Assembly (NCBI GenBank): GCA_017620015.1
Contig: JAFZRE010000033.1
Span: 1 to 64,000, forward strand
Direction: 5' to 3'
DNA length: 64,000 nucleotides
Origin: Bacteroidales bacterium
Lineage (GTDB): Bacteria > Bacteroidota > Bacteroidia > Bacteroidales > ML635J-15
Position numbers and translations under genes: made by a program. This document shows positions 8,556 through 19,024 of this stretch, piece after piece. Below the pieces are notes generated by a model. The model worked only from the letters and a program-made list of their open reading frames with translations. It was not told where the DNA came from and did no database searches. Numbering within the stretch: position 1 is the stretch's first letter; every line of letters starts with the position of its first letter.

Positions 8556-11018
8556 ATGGATATTCAAGAGAAAAATAATAAGACGGCAAGATTAACCGAA
8601 AAAAAAGATGACGGGATGGGGGGCGTTGTTGAGAATGGGAATGCAAGCGCAGTGTCAAAGAATATTAGGAATCACATATACGTATATGTTTCCATTTTAC
8701 TTATTGTTGGCTTGTCGGTATGTGTAGTATTGTTCTCACCGAATGAAAAGGTTTTGTTGAATGAAGACAATTCTTATGATGAAGTATTAAATGCGTTTAG
8801 CGAAAAATTTGGAGTCAACAAAGACATTATAAATCTTCCCGACTCTAGCTCCTTATGGTATGATGAATACATATATGCGAATGTGAGAGAAAAAATAATT
8901 GTGCATCATTATGGAAATATTGATGACACTATTAGGTATGCGGATGTATACAATAGTCAAACGAGGAAGCAGTTGAAGGACAGGAATGATGGTAATGTTT
9001 TGGCTAAGCTTGAAAAATTTTCAGATATAAAGCAAAGGGTAATTAGCGAATATTCTGATGATTTGGAAAAAATGACTAATAAAGACGACAAGTTGCTGTC
9101 ATATTTTTATAATGCTATTGTCGGAGATACCATAGGACACTTTTTAATAGCATACGACAATGAAACAAAGTATGTGACACGCAATGATATCCCGAGATAT
9201 ACAATAAATAAAAACAGGCTGGTTGATGTCGTAAACAGGGAAAATCTTGACACGTGCAAGGACCTTTATGCATTTCTAATTGACGAAGGTGTGTTGCATG
9301 AGGAAGATTTGGTTATCGGCTATGTAGATTATCGACGCAATAAATTATTTATAGATGACACCACTTCTCACTATAGAAGTGAATTGGGACCAATTTATGC
9401 TAGTTACTATGACACAATATGCCAAAGGCCTGGAATGGTGTTGTATAATAAAGAAATACAAGCATGGCCAGATTTGGCATTTGGAAGAGGCTTGGTATGG
9501 TGCGTTCCTGATGTTGCCATGATGAAAAGCACAAAAGTAGTATTGTCAGAAGAACCATATCCTATTTGGTTGTTGCTTTTAGGCGTTTTGTGCGGTCTCG
9601 CCATAGGATTGCTTCTATATTTTATTAGACTTATTGTGAGAATAAAAAATCCTGAAGTAAAAGATTCTGTGCCAATGACAGACTCACATGATAAGGTGTC
9701 GGATTTTTTAAACAGAAACAAATGGAAGGAAGACTATTTGTTGTCATTGCTTGATTTCATGAAAAATAAATTTGACAAAATAGACATAAATACATTAAAG
9801 GAAAAGATTAATGACAATGAAATTAACGCTTTAAAATATAAGAATCTAATGAAGATATCTTCTGAGAAAGCTTTATTGAAAGAACTTGAGAACATACATG
9901 GCAAGAATAAAGATTTCCCGGAAATTACATCATTGAAGACATTGTATAAAAAGGCAAAAGATGATGTTGCAAATACTAATGCATCAGATGGTAAGTCAAA
10001 GATAATAGATTATATATTAAAAGAGGTTGAAAATGTGGCGGACTCTAAAGATAATTTGAAAGAACACTTTTCTGATATATGTAATAAATCGAAGCGTTAT
10101 AGAGATATTCAAGTTCTTGTTGCGAATTCAAAAGATCCGTATGCTACTATAAAGGAAGGTTTGACTAAATTGGATAATAGTCCTATGGTAATGAGTGATT
10201 TCGTTGATTTTGCAGAATTGTTCAAAGGTGACTTTGCTGTTGGAAGATCATATTCAAACTCATTTGCTGTAAGTAAAAAAATCATTGATGAATCAAACCG
10301 CTATATATCAGGTATTTCTCGAAAGGACACCTTAAATTATTGGGACAGGTTGCCGTTGATATTGTGGTCGGTTACAAAAGTCGCTGTCCCGATGATGAAC
10401 GCATGGAAAAAAGAACTGAGATGTGCAGGTAACATCAGCGAGATTGAAAATAACATCAAATCGGATTTCTTGCAATTATATCAGTCGCGTATTTTTATGA
10501 AATATCAGGATGAAAAGTATGGAATAGAAGACTTTAATAGTTATGTGAATATTGATTTGAAAAAAATCCTTGATGATTTCAATAGAAATAATCAAGAGTT
10601 TAAGTTCAATATAGATGATAGCGCCGACAAGTTGTCTGCATATAAAAAGACAATGGAAAAATTGAAGTATGGAGATAGGTTCGTTGATAATATGTGGAAT
10701 GCATTTGTGGAAGATTTTGTAAAGAATGCGGAAAACAATAATGATAAATCATGGTTTTTCGAGAATATTATAAACATCGCAATCCACGCTTCTGAATATG
10801 TAGATGCAATTAAATGCGACAGAATAAATTATTGCGACAATTTAAAGATGCTAATGTCTGGATTTAATGATTTGAAAATTGGAAATGACGTTAGGGAATA
10901 TAAGCACGGGAATCCATTGAATTCATCTTCGTATGCAGACAGAGTATATGAATGGGTAAAAGAGTTGGAAGTTAGGCATTTGAAAGTGTTGGTTAATAAA
11001 TATTATATAATGCCGTAA
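8556..11018 (+). CDS. Two-TM membrane protein with long cytoplasmic tail
   Basis: 820 residues. A hydrophilic N-terminus leads into TM1 at about 41-62 (core VYVSILLIVGLSVCVVLF), an extracytoplasmic domain of ~270 residues, TM2 at about 335-360 (core IWLLLLGVLCGLAIGLLLYF) and a ~460-residue lysine-rich, mostly helical C-terminal region, predicted cytoplasmic. I recognise no family. The spacing from the HSP70-like gene is 12 bases and to the SEDS-PBP gene 17 bases, so it belongs to the same transcription unit. Inference: a scaffold linking the cytoplasmic ATPase(s) with the periplasmic peptidoglycan enzymes. Confidence 0.6.
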   Translation: MDIQEKNNKTARLTEKKDDGMGGVVENGNASAVSKNIRNHIYVYVSILLIVGLSVCVVLFSPNEKVLLNEDNSYDEVLNAFSEKFGVNKDIINLPDSSSLWYDEYIYANVREKIIVHHYGNIDDTIRYADVYNSQTRKQLKDRNDGNVLAKLEKFSDIKQRVISEYSDDLEKMTNKDDKLLSYFYNAIVGDTIGHFLIAYDNETKYVTRNDIPRYTINKNRLVDVVNRENLDTCKDLYAFLIDEGVLHEEDLVIGYVDYRRNKLFIDDTTSHYRSELGPIYASYYDTICQRPGMVLYNKEIQAWPDLAFGRGLVWCVPDVAMMKSTKVVLSEEPYPIWLLLLGVLCGLAIGLLLYFIRLIVRIKNPEVKDSVPMTDSHDKVSDFLNRNKWKEDYLLSLLDFMKNKFDKIDINTLKEKINDNEINALKYKNLMKISSEKALLKELENIHGKNKDFPEITSLKTLYKKAKDDVANTNASDGKSKIIDYILKEVENVADSKDNLKEHFSDICNKSKRYRDIQVLVANSKDPYATIKEGLTKLDNSPMVMSDFVDFAELFKGDFAVGRSYSNSFAVSKKIIDESNRYISGISRKDTLNYWDRLPLILWSVTKVAVPMMNAWKKELRCAGNISEIENNIKSDFLQLYQSRIFMKYQDEKYGIEDFNSYVNIDLKKILDDFNRNNQEFKFNIDDSADKLSAYKKTMEKLKYGDRFVDNMWNAFVEDFVKNAENNNDKSWFFENIINIAIHASEYVDAIKCDRINYCDNLKMLMSGFNDLKIGNDVREYKHGNPLNSSSYADRVYEWVKELEVRHLKVLVNKYYIMP

Positions 11019-11035
11019 CCTTAAAAATTAAGACT

Positions 11036-14000
11036 ATGAGTATAAGGTTGTTTTTATTGTTAGGAGTAATTTTTCTAGGACTTTTGCTGGTATTTTGCAT
11101 TATTGAACGTCGAATAAATACAAAAAAGCGCAAATATTTTTTTAGATGGATATACTTTATATTGTTATTGTTGTTGGGATGGGGTGGTATTAGTACAGCA
11201 AATAAGTATATCTATCCGGATGATTCAACTGTTTTTTCTAATGCAGATTATCACGTAATAAAACATAAAGGCTTTTTGATTGACGATTCGTTTTATTTGG
11301 CTCATGGTTCAACATCTGGTTCTGAAGGTTTTAGGGAGGAGGCGCTATGGGATGAAAAAGAAGGTGTTGTGCATATAACTGACGATGCCATTACAATTCA
11401 GGACTACAATGAACCTCTATACATAAAAACTGGTTCCGATGGTAAGGACTATGTTCTAAGCAATTGTAAGGTTGATATTGATGTAAGCAATGGTTTTGAG
11501 TTGAGAAAAGGAGACAAGTTTGTATATAGCTTGCAAATATATCATCATGAGCCAAGTTTTTTTGAAAAATTTTCTCTAGATGAAAAGAAAAGTAAGAATA
11601 TAACCTATTATATTTCAAAATATGCGGTAAATAATGATTCGATAGTTTGCGATACAAGTAGTTTCGTTAAAGAAATAAACCAAGGATATTCCTTGCTAGA
11701 TATTATTGCTCAAACACCAAGCATTGATATAGGAGAAGATCTGGATTTGTATTTTTCCGATTGCTATCTTGTGCGCGAAAAGATAAACGCTAAAGACTCT
11801 GGATATATCAATCCAGGCAAGAACGAAAGTCGGCTTTTGTTGATGCCTGGCAATTCGTTTTATTATTTTGACGATTTGACTATTAATGGTAATAGGTATC
11901 CTAACAAATCTGAAGTGTCCGTACCTCGAACAGATGATATGTATTTGTTTTCTGGGCATGGTAAAAACAGAACTGATATTTTAAGATTGAGGCGTGAAGG
12001 AAAAGCTGCATCACGGTTAGAGTACATTCTTCCTCATATGAAGCAGTTGAGGAATATGGATGGAAGAGTGTTTGTTACGTCATCGATACAAATAGTTGCC
12101 GAAGATGCCAGAGAGGGTGGGTATTTGTTCAATATTTTTGATAGTGAAGAAAATTTCAATCACATTAATGCAAATATTAGATATACAGTTGGTACACCTC
12201 GCGATTCTATTAATTTTTGTGTGACAGACCTATACTCTGATGATCCGAACAATACAATAACTGTTAGTAGTGATGAAGAATTCCTATTGTCTACTCACAA
12301 CAAGGGCGAAAATAGTATTTCCTGGATAATGGAAATGGAAAACTTTAGGGAGACTAATCCTATGCAATGGAATCATATTTTCTTGTTTATATTTGTCTTT
12401 ATTGTCCTAATAGGCATTCGGATTTTAATAGATTCTATGTTGATAGGCGCAAAAGGTTACAAAAGTTCATTGTCAATGTTTGAGCTGGCTGCGTATATAG
12501 TGGTTCTGTCTTTCTGTACTGTTCGACTTATTCTTGGATGGAGAGCTTCTACATTTGTTCCGATTGATGATGTGTCAGAATATGTATTTTCAAAAATGAG
12601 GGAAAATGTCATGTTTTCGGGTTGGACATGGGTTGTTTGGTTTGTCCCTATAATATGCATGTTATATCCAATTTTGCATAAATATAAACTTTGGAATAAG
12701 TTCGTAATTTGGTATGATAAAGTTCTTCCTTTTAAGAAAGAGAACACTTTTGTTGCAATCTTGTTTATATTGGTTTTGGGTGTTTTGTTTGGATTGAGTA
12801 AAATTTCTTTTTTAAATAGACTTTGTAATATTCCGATACCAATTATTGTGTATTTCTTGTTTGACATATGGATTCGTCATTTGAAGGAAAAAGACAATAA
12901 TGCCAAATGGGTTGCTGCCAACAATGCAATTGTCATGTTTGGATATTTGGTTTTAATGGATGCCGGTTTTTCTATAATCTTCATATCGTATCTAATTGTA
13001 TATTATGGTGTAATTGAGGTTTTATATCGAAAAGTTAAGAAATCCAAGTCGATATTTAAAAAGTCTTTGCCTCCAGTAATAAGCATAATAGTATGTGTCG
13101 GTTTATATTTTGTTTTACAAGGACAAGGCGAAATAATGATTTTTTTGTTTTCACACATTAGTTGGATAATTTCCATAATGATGGTATTGTCACTTGTAAT
13201 GGCGGTCGTGCTGATAAAAAAGGCAAAAATGTTTTTGTTGTCCGCGATATACATTTTGTGCGCAGTAGTTTGCTTGCTGGATATTACGACAGTGTATCCT
13301 ATAATAACTAATAAAGTAGAAAATAAGGCGCATATGCGATACAGAGCCGAAATTCAGAAGCTAGAAAAAGACAAAAAAATAGATGATTTGATTCGTAGAA
13401 ATGAATTCGGGTCTAATGATATCGTAAGCATTATGCGTACTGCTCATAATCAGTGGTTTATAAATCAGTATATTAAGTCGGGAAAAGAGAAAGATAGCTT
13501 TTTTAAAATTCAACCGCATTCAAATCAAGGTTGTTCATATACTACACAGACTACAGATTTGGTCGTTACTCGTTATGTGTTGGCCGAACATAATGAAGGC
13601 GTTATTAGACTGCTTTTGGCTATGCTTGTCATGTTAGTCCTGGTATTTGTTTTTGAGGTTGATATGTCTGATGTGTCAAATCGGCGATTTGTGAGTGGGG
13701 CGTTGCTGCTATATTTAATATCAATGCTTGTTTTCTTGTCGGCAACAAATCGTATCGTTTTCGTTGGGCAAGACTTCCCGATGTTAAGTCTGCAGAGCAA
13801 GGCTACCATGATATTTTCTATGTTACTGTTATTATTGCCTACATTAAGGACTATAAATATACGTTTTACAGAAAATATAGGACGTTCAAGCAAAAGAGGT
13901 TTTTTGCTAGCTTTTGTATGCATACCATTATTTACATTGTTGTCCATGTATGCAATTCCTCAAAAGGGAATGGATCAAAATGAAAATGAGCAATTTGATT

Positions 14001-16615
14001 TGTCATCGATTGTCTCCGATGTGTCAGATCGTGTAGATGTGATAAATGCAAGGTTTAGGATGTTTCAGGAAAGTGACAAGGCAACTAAACGTATGCGAAT
14101 TATAGATGTGTGGAAGAAATATAAGGAATCTGAGTTTGTTGATGTATATGATGCATACTTGAATAGTACTGATGCAGAAGATGCTTTTTTCAGGAGTCTT
14201 CTTGATTATTTTGACAACAAGCAGACGAAACTTACTGATCCGGAACAATTGTTGCATTTGCATAGGCGCGGTAGTATATGCTATCTGGCGGTAAACAAGC
14301 AACATTATTTTATTCCTGCAATCATGAAGGAAGACAAGGCTTGGACAGGAGGAATAATGACAGCAAAAGAGGATTATAAATATTCATTGTATGGTTTGGC
14401 TGATAATGACAAGGTAAATTTAAATACAGATGTCGAATACCAGACCAACATATTGCCAGTACGAGTTGCCAAGATTGTGCCGAACATCAAATTAATGAGG
14501 TTTGATAAGGATTGGACATGTGGCGAAGAGCCATTGCTATTGTTGACGTCTTCGCAAGGAAATAATCAAAAGGAATTTTATAGCATTGAAAACGACACTT
14601 TACGGATAATAGGTAGTGGTTCTGAAAACCAGTTGGCTGCTAGAATAAAATGCGGAGATGTATTTATGCTTTGCGCCAAAGACTATGGTAAAGATGTTAA
14701 AACAATATATGCCAGCAGGTTGAATAGGAGCGGTGATAATTATATCGCAAAAAATATTTGGCTGAACGGTCATCGTAAATTGTTTTATCCTCTCGGGAAA
14801 GAATCCATGTGGAGTTATCATTTCGCTAATCTTGTCAGTGATGCATATAGCAATGATGATATGGTTGAGTATAAAGATTCTACAATACGTATATCTATAG
14901 ATTATAATCTACATAAAAAGTTTTATGAACTTATAGATGATGAGGAGAATTCAAAATCTAAGGTTTGTTCTATGGTAACCATTAATTCCTTGTTGAATTT
15001 TAGAAAATTAGACTCTGTATCCCAGCAAGATTCTAAACGCTCAGATTATTATTACGATAGGGCCAAGAAATGTATTGTTATGCAAAGAAATTTGCCGTAT
15101 GATTTTCAGAAAGCTTTGGAGTCAATAAACTCGTATATAAGGAGACATGCTAGAGACAATTCTGAACATCTGTTAAGCGATGCCATCGATTTTGTGCTTG
15201 AAAGGCCTTTCGATTTTACGGCGGTTGCTATTGATGGTGATGGGAAAATTAGACTTTTGTTTGATTATGCAAGAAAGCGAAATGTCGATCCGAATAATAT
15301 CAGTCATCTAAATAAACTGATTTCAGAGTTATATCTGGATGGTAGCGCTGGCGACGAAAGGGAGATCTTTGGAAATAAGGCGTTGCAATACATTCCTATG
15401 GGACCTGGTTCTTCGTTTAAGCCTATTGCATATACGGCAATAACTAGCCAAAGAAATTTGAATTGGGAAAATATAGATGTGAGAACAGATGGTATGAATG
15501 AGGCTCGGCATGTCATACAGGATGGAGAAAAAAATAGAAATGATTCAAAGGTCAAACAATATGATTATTATGGCGGTGTGGATATAATAAACTATGCGAA
15601 AGAATCTCCGTTAAATATTGATGGTGGAAGTGGTTTGTTGCATAATAATTATCTTGTGAAATCAGATAATTTATATCATTCTGTAATGATAATGATGGGT
15701 ATGCAAAGGTCTGCATATGTGACAGATTTGTTTAAGGATGCATCAACGGTAAAAGATGCGAAGTATCGATTCCCTTCATTCACTTATAATGGTAGTGTTG
15801 TATGTTTTGACCCTGATGTATGGTTTAAAGACAGGCAGTTGCATATGCCTGACAATACCATGTTTGATATGGGACTTCTTGGTAATTATCACATCCAGCA
15901 GAATACTGTAGGTGTGATGAAGAATTATTATGCTAATTATTATGGAAATGACAGCATAATGCTTATGCTATATAAGTATAAATCAGGAAATAAGGGATGG
16001 TCGTATGCTGAAACAGGGTCGCTCAACACTACTGACAGAAGAATTTCACCGCAGATAAGAAATGGATTCAATCAGGTGTTGCTTGGTGCATATCCAATAC
16101 AGTTGTCCCCATTGCAAATGGCAATGAATGCATATAGACTGGCTTCGTTGAATAGTGCAGAAAATATAACCACATTGCTTGATGATGCTCCTAAATCAGA
16201 ATACAAATTTTTTGAGTCTCTTGGAAATGGTTGGACCGAAGAGTCGTATTTGGCATTTGTGCGCAAACAGGTATGGTCTCAATTGGGTATGGTCCCTAAG
16301 GTCGGTACAGCAAGGGTCTTGAATGGTTTGACAGCAAATTTGGAACATAAGGGTTATTATTTGTATTGTAAGACAGGAACTTTAAATGATGATAGAAATG
16401 GACATCCAGAACGAGATAGGATTAAACATTTGCTGGTTATTATTACTAATCAAAAATTAGAGAATATTTCGTCTGTGGAACAATTGAAGGACGTAAAATA
16501 TTATGCAGTTTATCTTTCTTATATGGGAGTTTCAGATTTTTCAAACAATAGGTTCCGCAAATATATTGAAGCAATAGTGGAATCTTCAACATTTAAATCA
16601 TATATGAACGATTAA
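11036..16615 (+). CDS. SEDS-like glycosyltransferase fused to class B PBP transpeptidase
   Basis: A very large 1859-aa polypeptide. Residues 1-60 hold two TM helices, followed by a ~380-residue extracytoplasmic region and then about 12 further TM helices (about 446-930). The later part resembles SEDS proteins (RodA/FtsW/SpoVE): a TTDLV motif with an Asp ahead of a TM (the family has hTDFIF), and near its end QDFPMLSLQSK, like the SEDS G-LPxxS loop. The C-terminal ~430 residues are a class B PBP transpeptidase with all three motifs: SSFK (Ser1459), SDN (1543-1545) and KTG (1779-1781). SEDS and bPBP normally are separate partner proteins that polymerise and cross-link peptidoglycan. The transpeptidase call is firm; the SEDS call is inference from weak motifs and topology. 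Confidence 0.75.
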   Translation: MSIRLFLLLGVIFLGLLLVFCIIERRINTKKRKYFFRWIYFILLLLLGWGGISTANKYIYPDDSTVFSNADYHVIKHKGFLIDDSFYLAHGSTSGSEGFREEALWDEKEGVVHITDDAITIQDYNEPLYIKTGSDGKDYVLSNCKVDIDVSNGFELRKGDKFVYSLQIYHHEPSFFEKFSLDEKKSKNITYYISKYAVNNDSIVCDTSSFVKEINQGYSLLDIIAQTPSIDIGEDLDLYFSDCYLVREKINAKDSGYINPGKNESRLLLMPGNSFYYFDDLTINGNRYPNKSEVSVPRTDDMYLFSGHGKNRTDILRLRREGKAASRLEYILPHMKQLRNMDGRVFVTSSIQIVAEDAREGGYLFNIFDSEENFNHINANIRYTVGTPRDSINFCVTDLYSDDPNNTITVSSDEEFLLSTHNKGENSISWIMEMENFRETNPMQWNHIFLFIFVFIVLIGIRILIDSMLIGAKGYKSSLSMFELAAYIVVLSFCTVRLILGWRASTFVPIDDVSEYVFSKMRENVMFSGWTWVVWFVPIICMLYPILHKYKLWNKFVIWYDKVLPFKKENTFVAILFILVLGVLFGLSKISFLNRLCNIPIPIIVYFLFDIWIRHLKEKDNNAKWVAANNAIVMFGYLVLMDAGFSIIFISYLIVYYGVIEVLYRKVKKSKSIFKKSLPPVISIIVCVGLYFVLQGQGEIMIFLFSHISWIISIMMVLSLVMAVVLIKKAKMFLLSAIYILCAVVCLLDITTVYPIITNKVENKAHMRYRAEIQKLEKDKKIDDLIRRNEFGSNDIVSIMRTAHNQWFINQYIKSGKEKDSFFKIQPHSNQGCSYTTQTTDLVVTRYVLAEHNEGVIRLLLAMLVMLVLVFVFEVDMSDVSNRRFVSGALLLYLISMLVFLSATNRIVFVGQDFPMLSLQSKATMIFSMLLLLLPTLRTINIRFTENIGRSSKRGFLLAFVCIPLFTLLSMYAIPQKGMDQNENEQFDLSSIVSDVSDRVDVINARFRMFQESDKATKRMRIIDVWKKYKESEFVDVYDAYLNSTDAEDAFFRSLLDYFDNKQTKLTDPEQLLHLHRRGSICYLAVNKQHYFIPAIMKEDKAWTGGIMTAKEDYKYSLYGLADNDKVNLNTDVEYQTNILPVRVAKIVPNIKLMRFDKDWTCGEEPLLLLTSSQGNNQKEFYSIENDTLRIIGSGSENQLAARIKCGDVFMLCAKDYGKDVKTIYASRLNRSGDNYIAKNIWLNGHRKLFYPLGKESMWSYHFANLVSDAYSNDDMVEYKDSTIRISIDYNLHKKFYELIDDEENSKSKVCSMVTINSLLNFRKLDSVSQQDSKRSDYYYDRAKKCIVMQRNLPYDFQKALESINSYIRRHARDNSEHLLSDAIDFVLERPFDFTAVAIDGDGKIRLLFDYARKRNVDPNNISHLNKLISELYLDGSAGDEREIFGNKALQYIPMGPGSSFKPIAYTAITSQRNLNWENIDVRTDGMNEARHVIQDGEKNRNDSKVKQYDYYGGVDIINYAKESPLNIDGGSGLLHNNYLVKSDNLYHSVMIMMGMQRSAYVTDLFKDASTVKDAKYRFPSFTYNGSVVCFDPDVWFKDRQLHMPDNTMFDMGLLGNYHIQQNTVGVMKNYYANYYGNDSIMLMLYKYKSGNKGWSYAETGSLNTTDRRISPQIRNGFNQVLLGAYPIQLSPLQMAMNAYRLASLNSAENITTLLDDAPKSEYKFFESLGNGWTEESYLAFVRKQVWSQLGMVPKVGTARVLNGLTANLEHKGYYLYCKTGTLNDDRNGHPERDRIKHLLVIITNQKLENISSVEQLKDVKYYAVYLSYMGVSDFSNNRFRKYIEAIVESSTFKSYMND

Positions 16616-16625
16616 TCTAAAAGTT

Positions 16626-17621
16626 ATGAAGAAGAGAATTATAGGACTATTTGCGTTTGTGCTTGTTTGTGCAGTAGCACTAGTCGGAATATATCAATAC
16701 TGTAGCGTAGAGATTAAAGGTGGGAAAGCATGCGATTGTTATCGTTATAGTACGGCAGATTCCACGTTGTTAGATGACCGGCATATGGGGTACATCAACT
16801 TGCATAAATTTTTGAAATTGGCATCAACCGATATTAGTTTTGATAGTATTTCTGATTTTAAACGGGAGAACGATACCATAGTTAGTTTTACGGTAAAGAG
16901 TCCTGTTATGTTTTATGGTGCTGACTATGGAAATTATTGGAAGAATAATTTTAAAAATATGCCTATTTGTATTACTGATTCTGGATTTACTGCAAGAGTA
17001 AGAGATATCGATAGCGTTGAATATGTATATCTTCCGTATCAGATTTTAGCGTCAGTGGCTGGATATATTCGGGAACCAGAGGCTGCTGCAACAGGTCGTT
17101 CAAACCCGGGATCGTTATTAGATTCTACGATAACTATAACAAATAGGGAAAATTTGCCGGAAGAGAATAGTTCTGTAGGTAAGAAAATACAAACAGGAGG
17201 GTTTGTGTTCAAGAACGTGTCAGATATTTTAGCTAAATATGGACAAAATTGTAATGGCAATAATTACGAGCAAATGAAGGTTTTATGGAGTTATGTAAAG
17301 AATCATTGGAATTATATTACTGATCCTTATGATAAAAACGATACATGGAGGTCAGCATACGAGACTATTGAAAATTATTATTTTGTCGCAGGAAGTTGTT
17401 ATAGTGGCGACTGTGACGATTTTGCAATATTAATGGCATCTTTTGCACGGCAGATTGGATTCAGGTCGCATTTGGTAACAGCATTCAATAATTCTGGTGG
17501 TCATGCGTATGCAGAATTTTTTGACGAGCAAACAGGACGCTGGGTGCCTTTGGATTGGTTCGGCGATTTTGGAAAGGATAAGTTTAATGGTACCGTTTAT
17601 CGTATATATGAGGACTTATAG
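16626..17621 (+). CDS. Membrane-anchored transglutaminase-like cysteine protein
   Basis: 331 aa, with an N-terminal membrane anchor or signal (core IGLFAFVLVCAVALVGIY) and a C-terminal transglutaminase-like domain. The triad is in the expected order: Cys263 in SGDCDDFAIL, His293 in GGHAYAEF, Asp310 in PLDWFGD. The preceding tryptophan-rich segment (W-x-Y-V-x-x-H-W-x-Y) is also typical. Proteins of this fold are proteases, amidases or cross-linkers; the substrate here is unknown. It lies 10 bases after the SEDS-PBP gene, so a target in the cell envelope is plausible. An N-terminal region of ~200 residues has no recognised domain. Confidence 0.75.
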   Translation: MKKRIIGLFAFVLVCAVALVGIYQYCSVEIKGGKACDCYRYSTADSTLLDDRHMGYINLHKFLKLASTDISFDSISDFKRENDTIVSFTVKSPVMFYGADYGNYWKNNFKNMPICITDSGFTARVRDIDSVEYVYLPYQILASVAGYIREPEAAATGRSNPGSLLDSTITITNRENLPEENSSVGKKIQTGGFVFKNVSDILAKYGQNCNGNNYEQMKVLWSYVKNHWNYITDPYDKNDTWRSAYETIENYYFVAGSCYSGDCDDFAILMASFARQIGFRSHLVTAFNNSGGHAYAEFFDEQTGRWVPLDWFGDFGKDKFNGTVYRIYEDL

Positions 17622-17639
17622 CTTTAAGTAATTGTCAAG

Positions 17640-18350
17640 ATGCGTAACATTTCCTACATACTAATCGGTATCATCATGGTTTTGCTAGGAGTGTTTTTCC
17701 TGGTGGAAATATGGTCGTATATTTGCGTCCATTTTAAAGTTTTTACAGACAATGCGGGTAAGGCTGAACATAACTGGTGGTTCTTGTGGGTGATGCTGGG
17801 TGTATTAATCTATCCGTTGATAAATTATTTTGTGGGTAAAAAAGAAAAAAATAAAAGAGAAGTAAAGGTATTTAAAAACGTTGGTGTTACTAAAACTTTT
17901 ATGCATGAAATGTCTCATGCAATAGTGGCTGTGCTTACGTTTCGCCGTATTCATTCCTTTCATGTTACTGAGGTTGATGGTGTTGTTTATTCAAGTGGCA
18001 GCGAAAGAACTCGTTTCCTTGTGTCGTTGGCTCCGTATTGTTTTCTATGGCTCACATTTCCGTTTATGTCTTTGAGATGTATTGTGGAAAATGGTTATTT
18101 GTGGATAATGGATATATTGATAGGTCTAACAATTGGATTGCATGCTGTATGCATAAAGGAAGATACTGGCAATAAGCAGACTGATATAACTAAATATCCA
18201 GTGGTGTTCAGTTATATATACATATTTTCAGTTTTGCTGTTCGATTTAAGCTTGATACTGATGTCGTACAAACCGGGATCTAATATATTTTATGCATTTA
18301 AGGACTATGTGTTAGACTTTGTGGGATATGTTTCAATGTTGTGGAGTTGA
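17640..18350 (+). CDS. M50-like integral membrane metalloprotease
   Basis: 236 aa with about five hydrophobic segments. A zinc-protease motif HEMSH (residues 89-93) sits in a membrane segment (MHEMSHAIVAVLTF), followed by a short glycine-containing loop and RTRFLVSLAPYCFLW, a layout like the M50B site-2-protease-related family. I could not identify a clear third zinc ligand, so activity is uncertain. Site-2-type proteases cut within membranes and often act in signalling. The stop codon TGA at 18348-18350 overlaps the ATG of the next gene by one base, indicating translational coupling. Confidence 0.65.
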   Translation: MRNISYILIGIIMVLLGVFFLVEIWSYICVHFKVFTDNAGKAEHNWWFLWVMLGVLIYPLINYFVGKKEKNKREVKVFKNVGVTKTFMHEMSHAIVAVLTFRRIHSFHVTEVDGVVYSSGSERTRFLVSLAPYCFLWLTFPFMSLRCIVENGYLWIMDILIGLTIGLHAVCIKEDTGNKQTDITKYPVVFSYIYIFSVLLFDLSLILMSYKPGSNIFYAFKDYVLDFVGYVSMLWS

Positions 18351-19009
18351 TGCCTATGTTGTTGATGAGATTGATAGCACCGAAAAAAGTTCCATCCGTA
18401 AGGTCGCGTTGGAATTTGTGGCATAGATGTTTCTGCGTGTTGCTGAAGTGCTATTTGCCGCTATATCTAAGAGGTGCTGTTAAGGAAATTTTGGTCGTTG
18501 ACGGAGTGACAGTTACTCATACGCTTTGTGACGAGTGGTTTGATACGCAGTTGTTACGTTTCGGTATTTGTAAACCTAAAAAGATTGGTCCATCAGGGAA
18601 AATTGTTTCTGGAAAAATAAGACGCTACCATCGCTATGCTTTTTTTAGGTGGACAGAAACCTTGACCGTTGGCAATGGGGAGGGGAAATGTCAGATAGTC
18701 AGGGATGAAAGACTATCAGTGTCTCCTGGTAAGAATGGCAATTTTAAGTTGTCTTCGGTTGATGGCAAGTTATATTGGTTGAAATATGTGGAGTCGGCAA
18801 AGACTAGGGGAGGGCGAACAATCATCGAGAGAACATCTGGTGCGGAAGATTCTGATACGAAACCTAAGCATAAAATTAAATTGAAGGATAAGGTTGATGA
18901 AGTCGGCTTTGGACGCATTGATGGGAATGGCCAGTCTGGAAGTAAGGTGGAAGCTCCTTCGGATGTATTTGTTAGGCATGAAGGATTTGAAGAGAATGAT
19001 ATTTTTTAA
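18350..19009 (+). CDS. Unknown cassette protein
   Basis: 219 aa from ATG 18350, chosen because it overlaps the preceding stop (TGATG); an in-frame GTG at 18341 is less likely. The N-terminal ~50 residues are basic and moderately hydrophobic (LWHRCFCVLLKCYLPLYL), perhaps a membrane-associated segment. The middle contains beta-rich stretches and the last ~70 residues are charged and probably disordered, ending in GFEENDIF. I recognise no family. It is followed 15 bases later by the AAA+ gene, and a short disordered C-terminal tail could act as an adaptor to that ATPase; this is speculation from context. Confidence 0.55.
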   Translation: MPMLLMRLIAPKKVPSVRSRWNLWHRCFCVLLKCYLPLYLRGAVKEILVVDGVTVTHTLCDEWFDTQLLRFGICKPKKIGPSGKIVSGKIRRYHRYAFFRWTETLTVGNGEGKCQIVRDERLSVSPGKNGNFKLSSVDGKLYWLKYVESAKTRGGRTIIERTSGAEDSDTKPKHKIKLKDKVDEVGFGRIDGNGQSGSKVEAPSDVFVRHEGFEENDIF

Positions 19010-19024
19010 AAATGGAATATTGTC

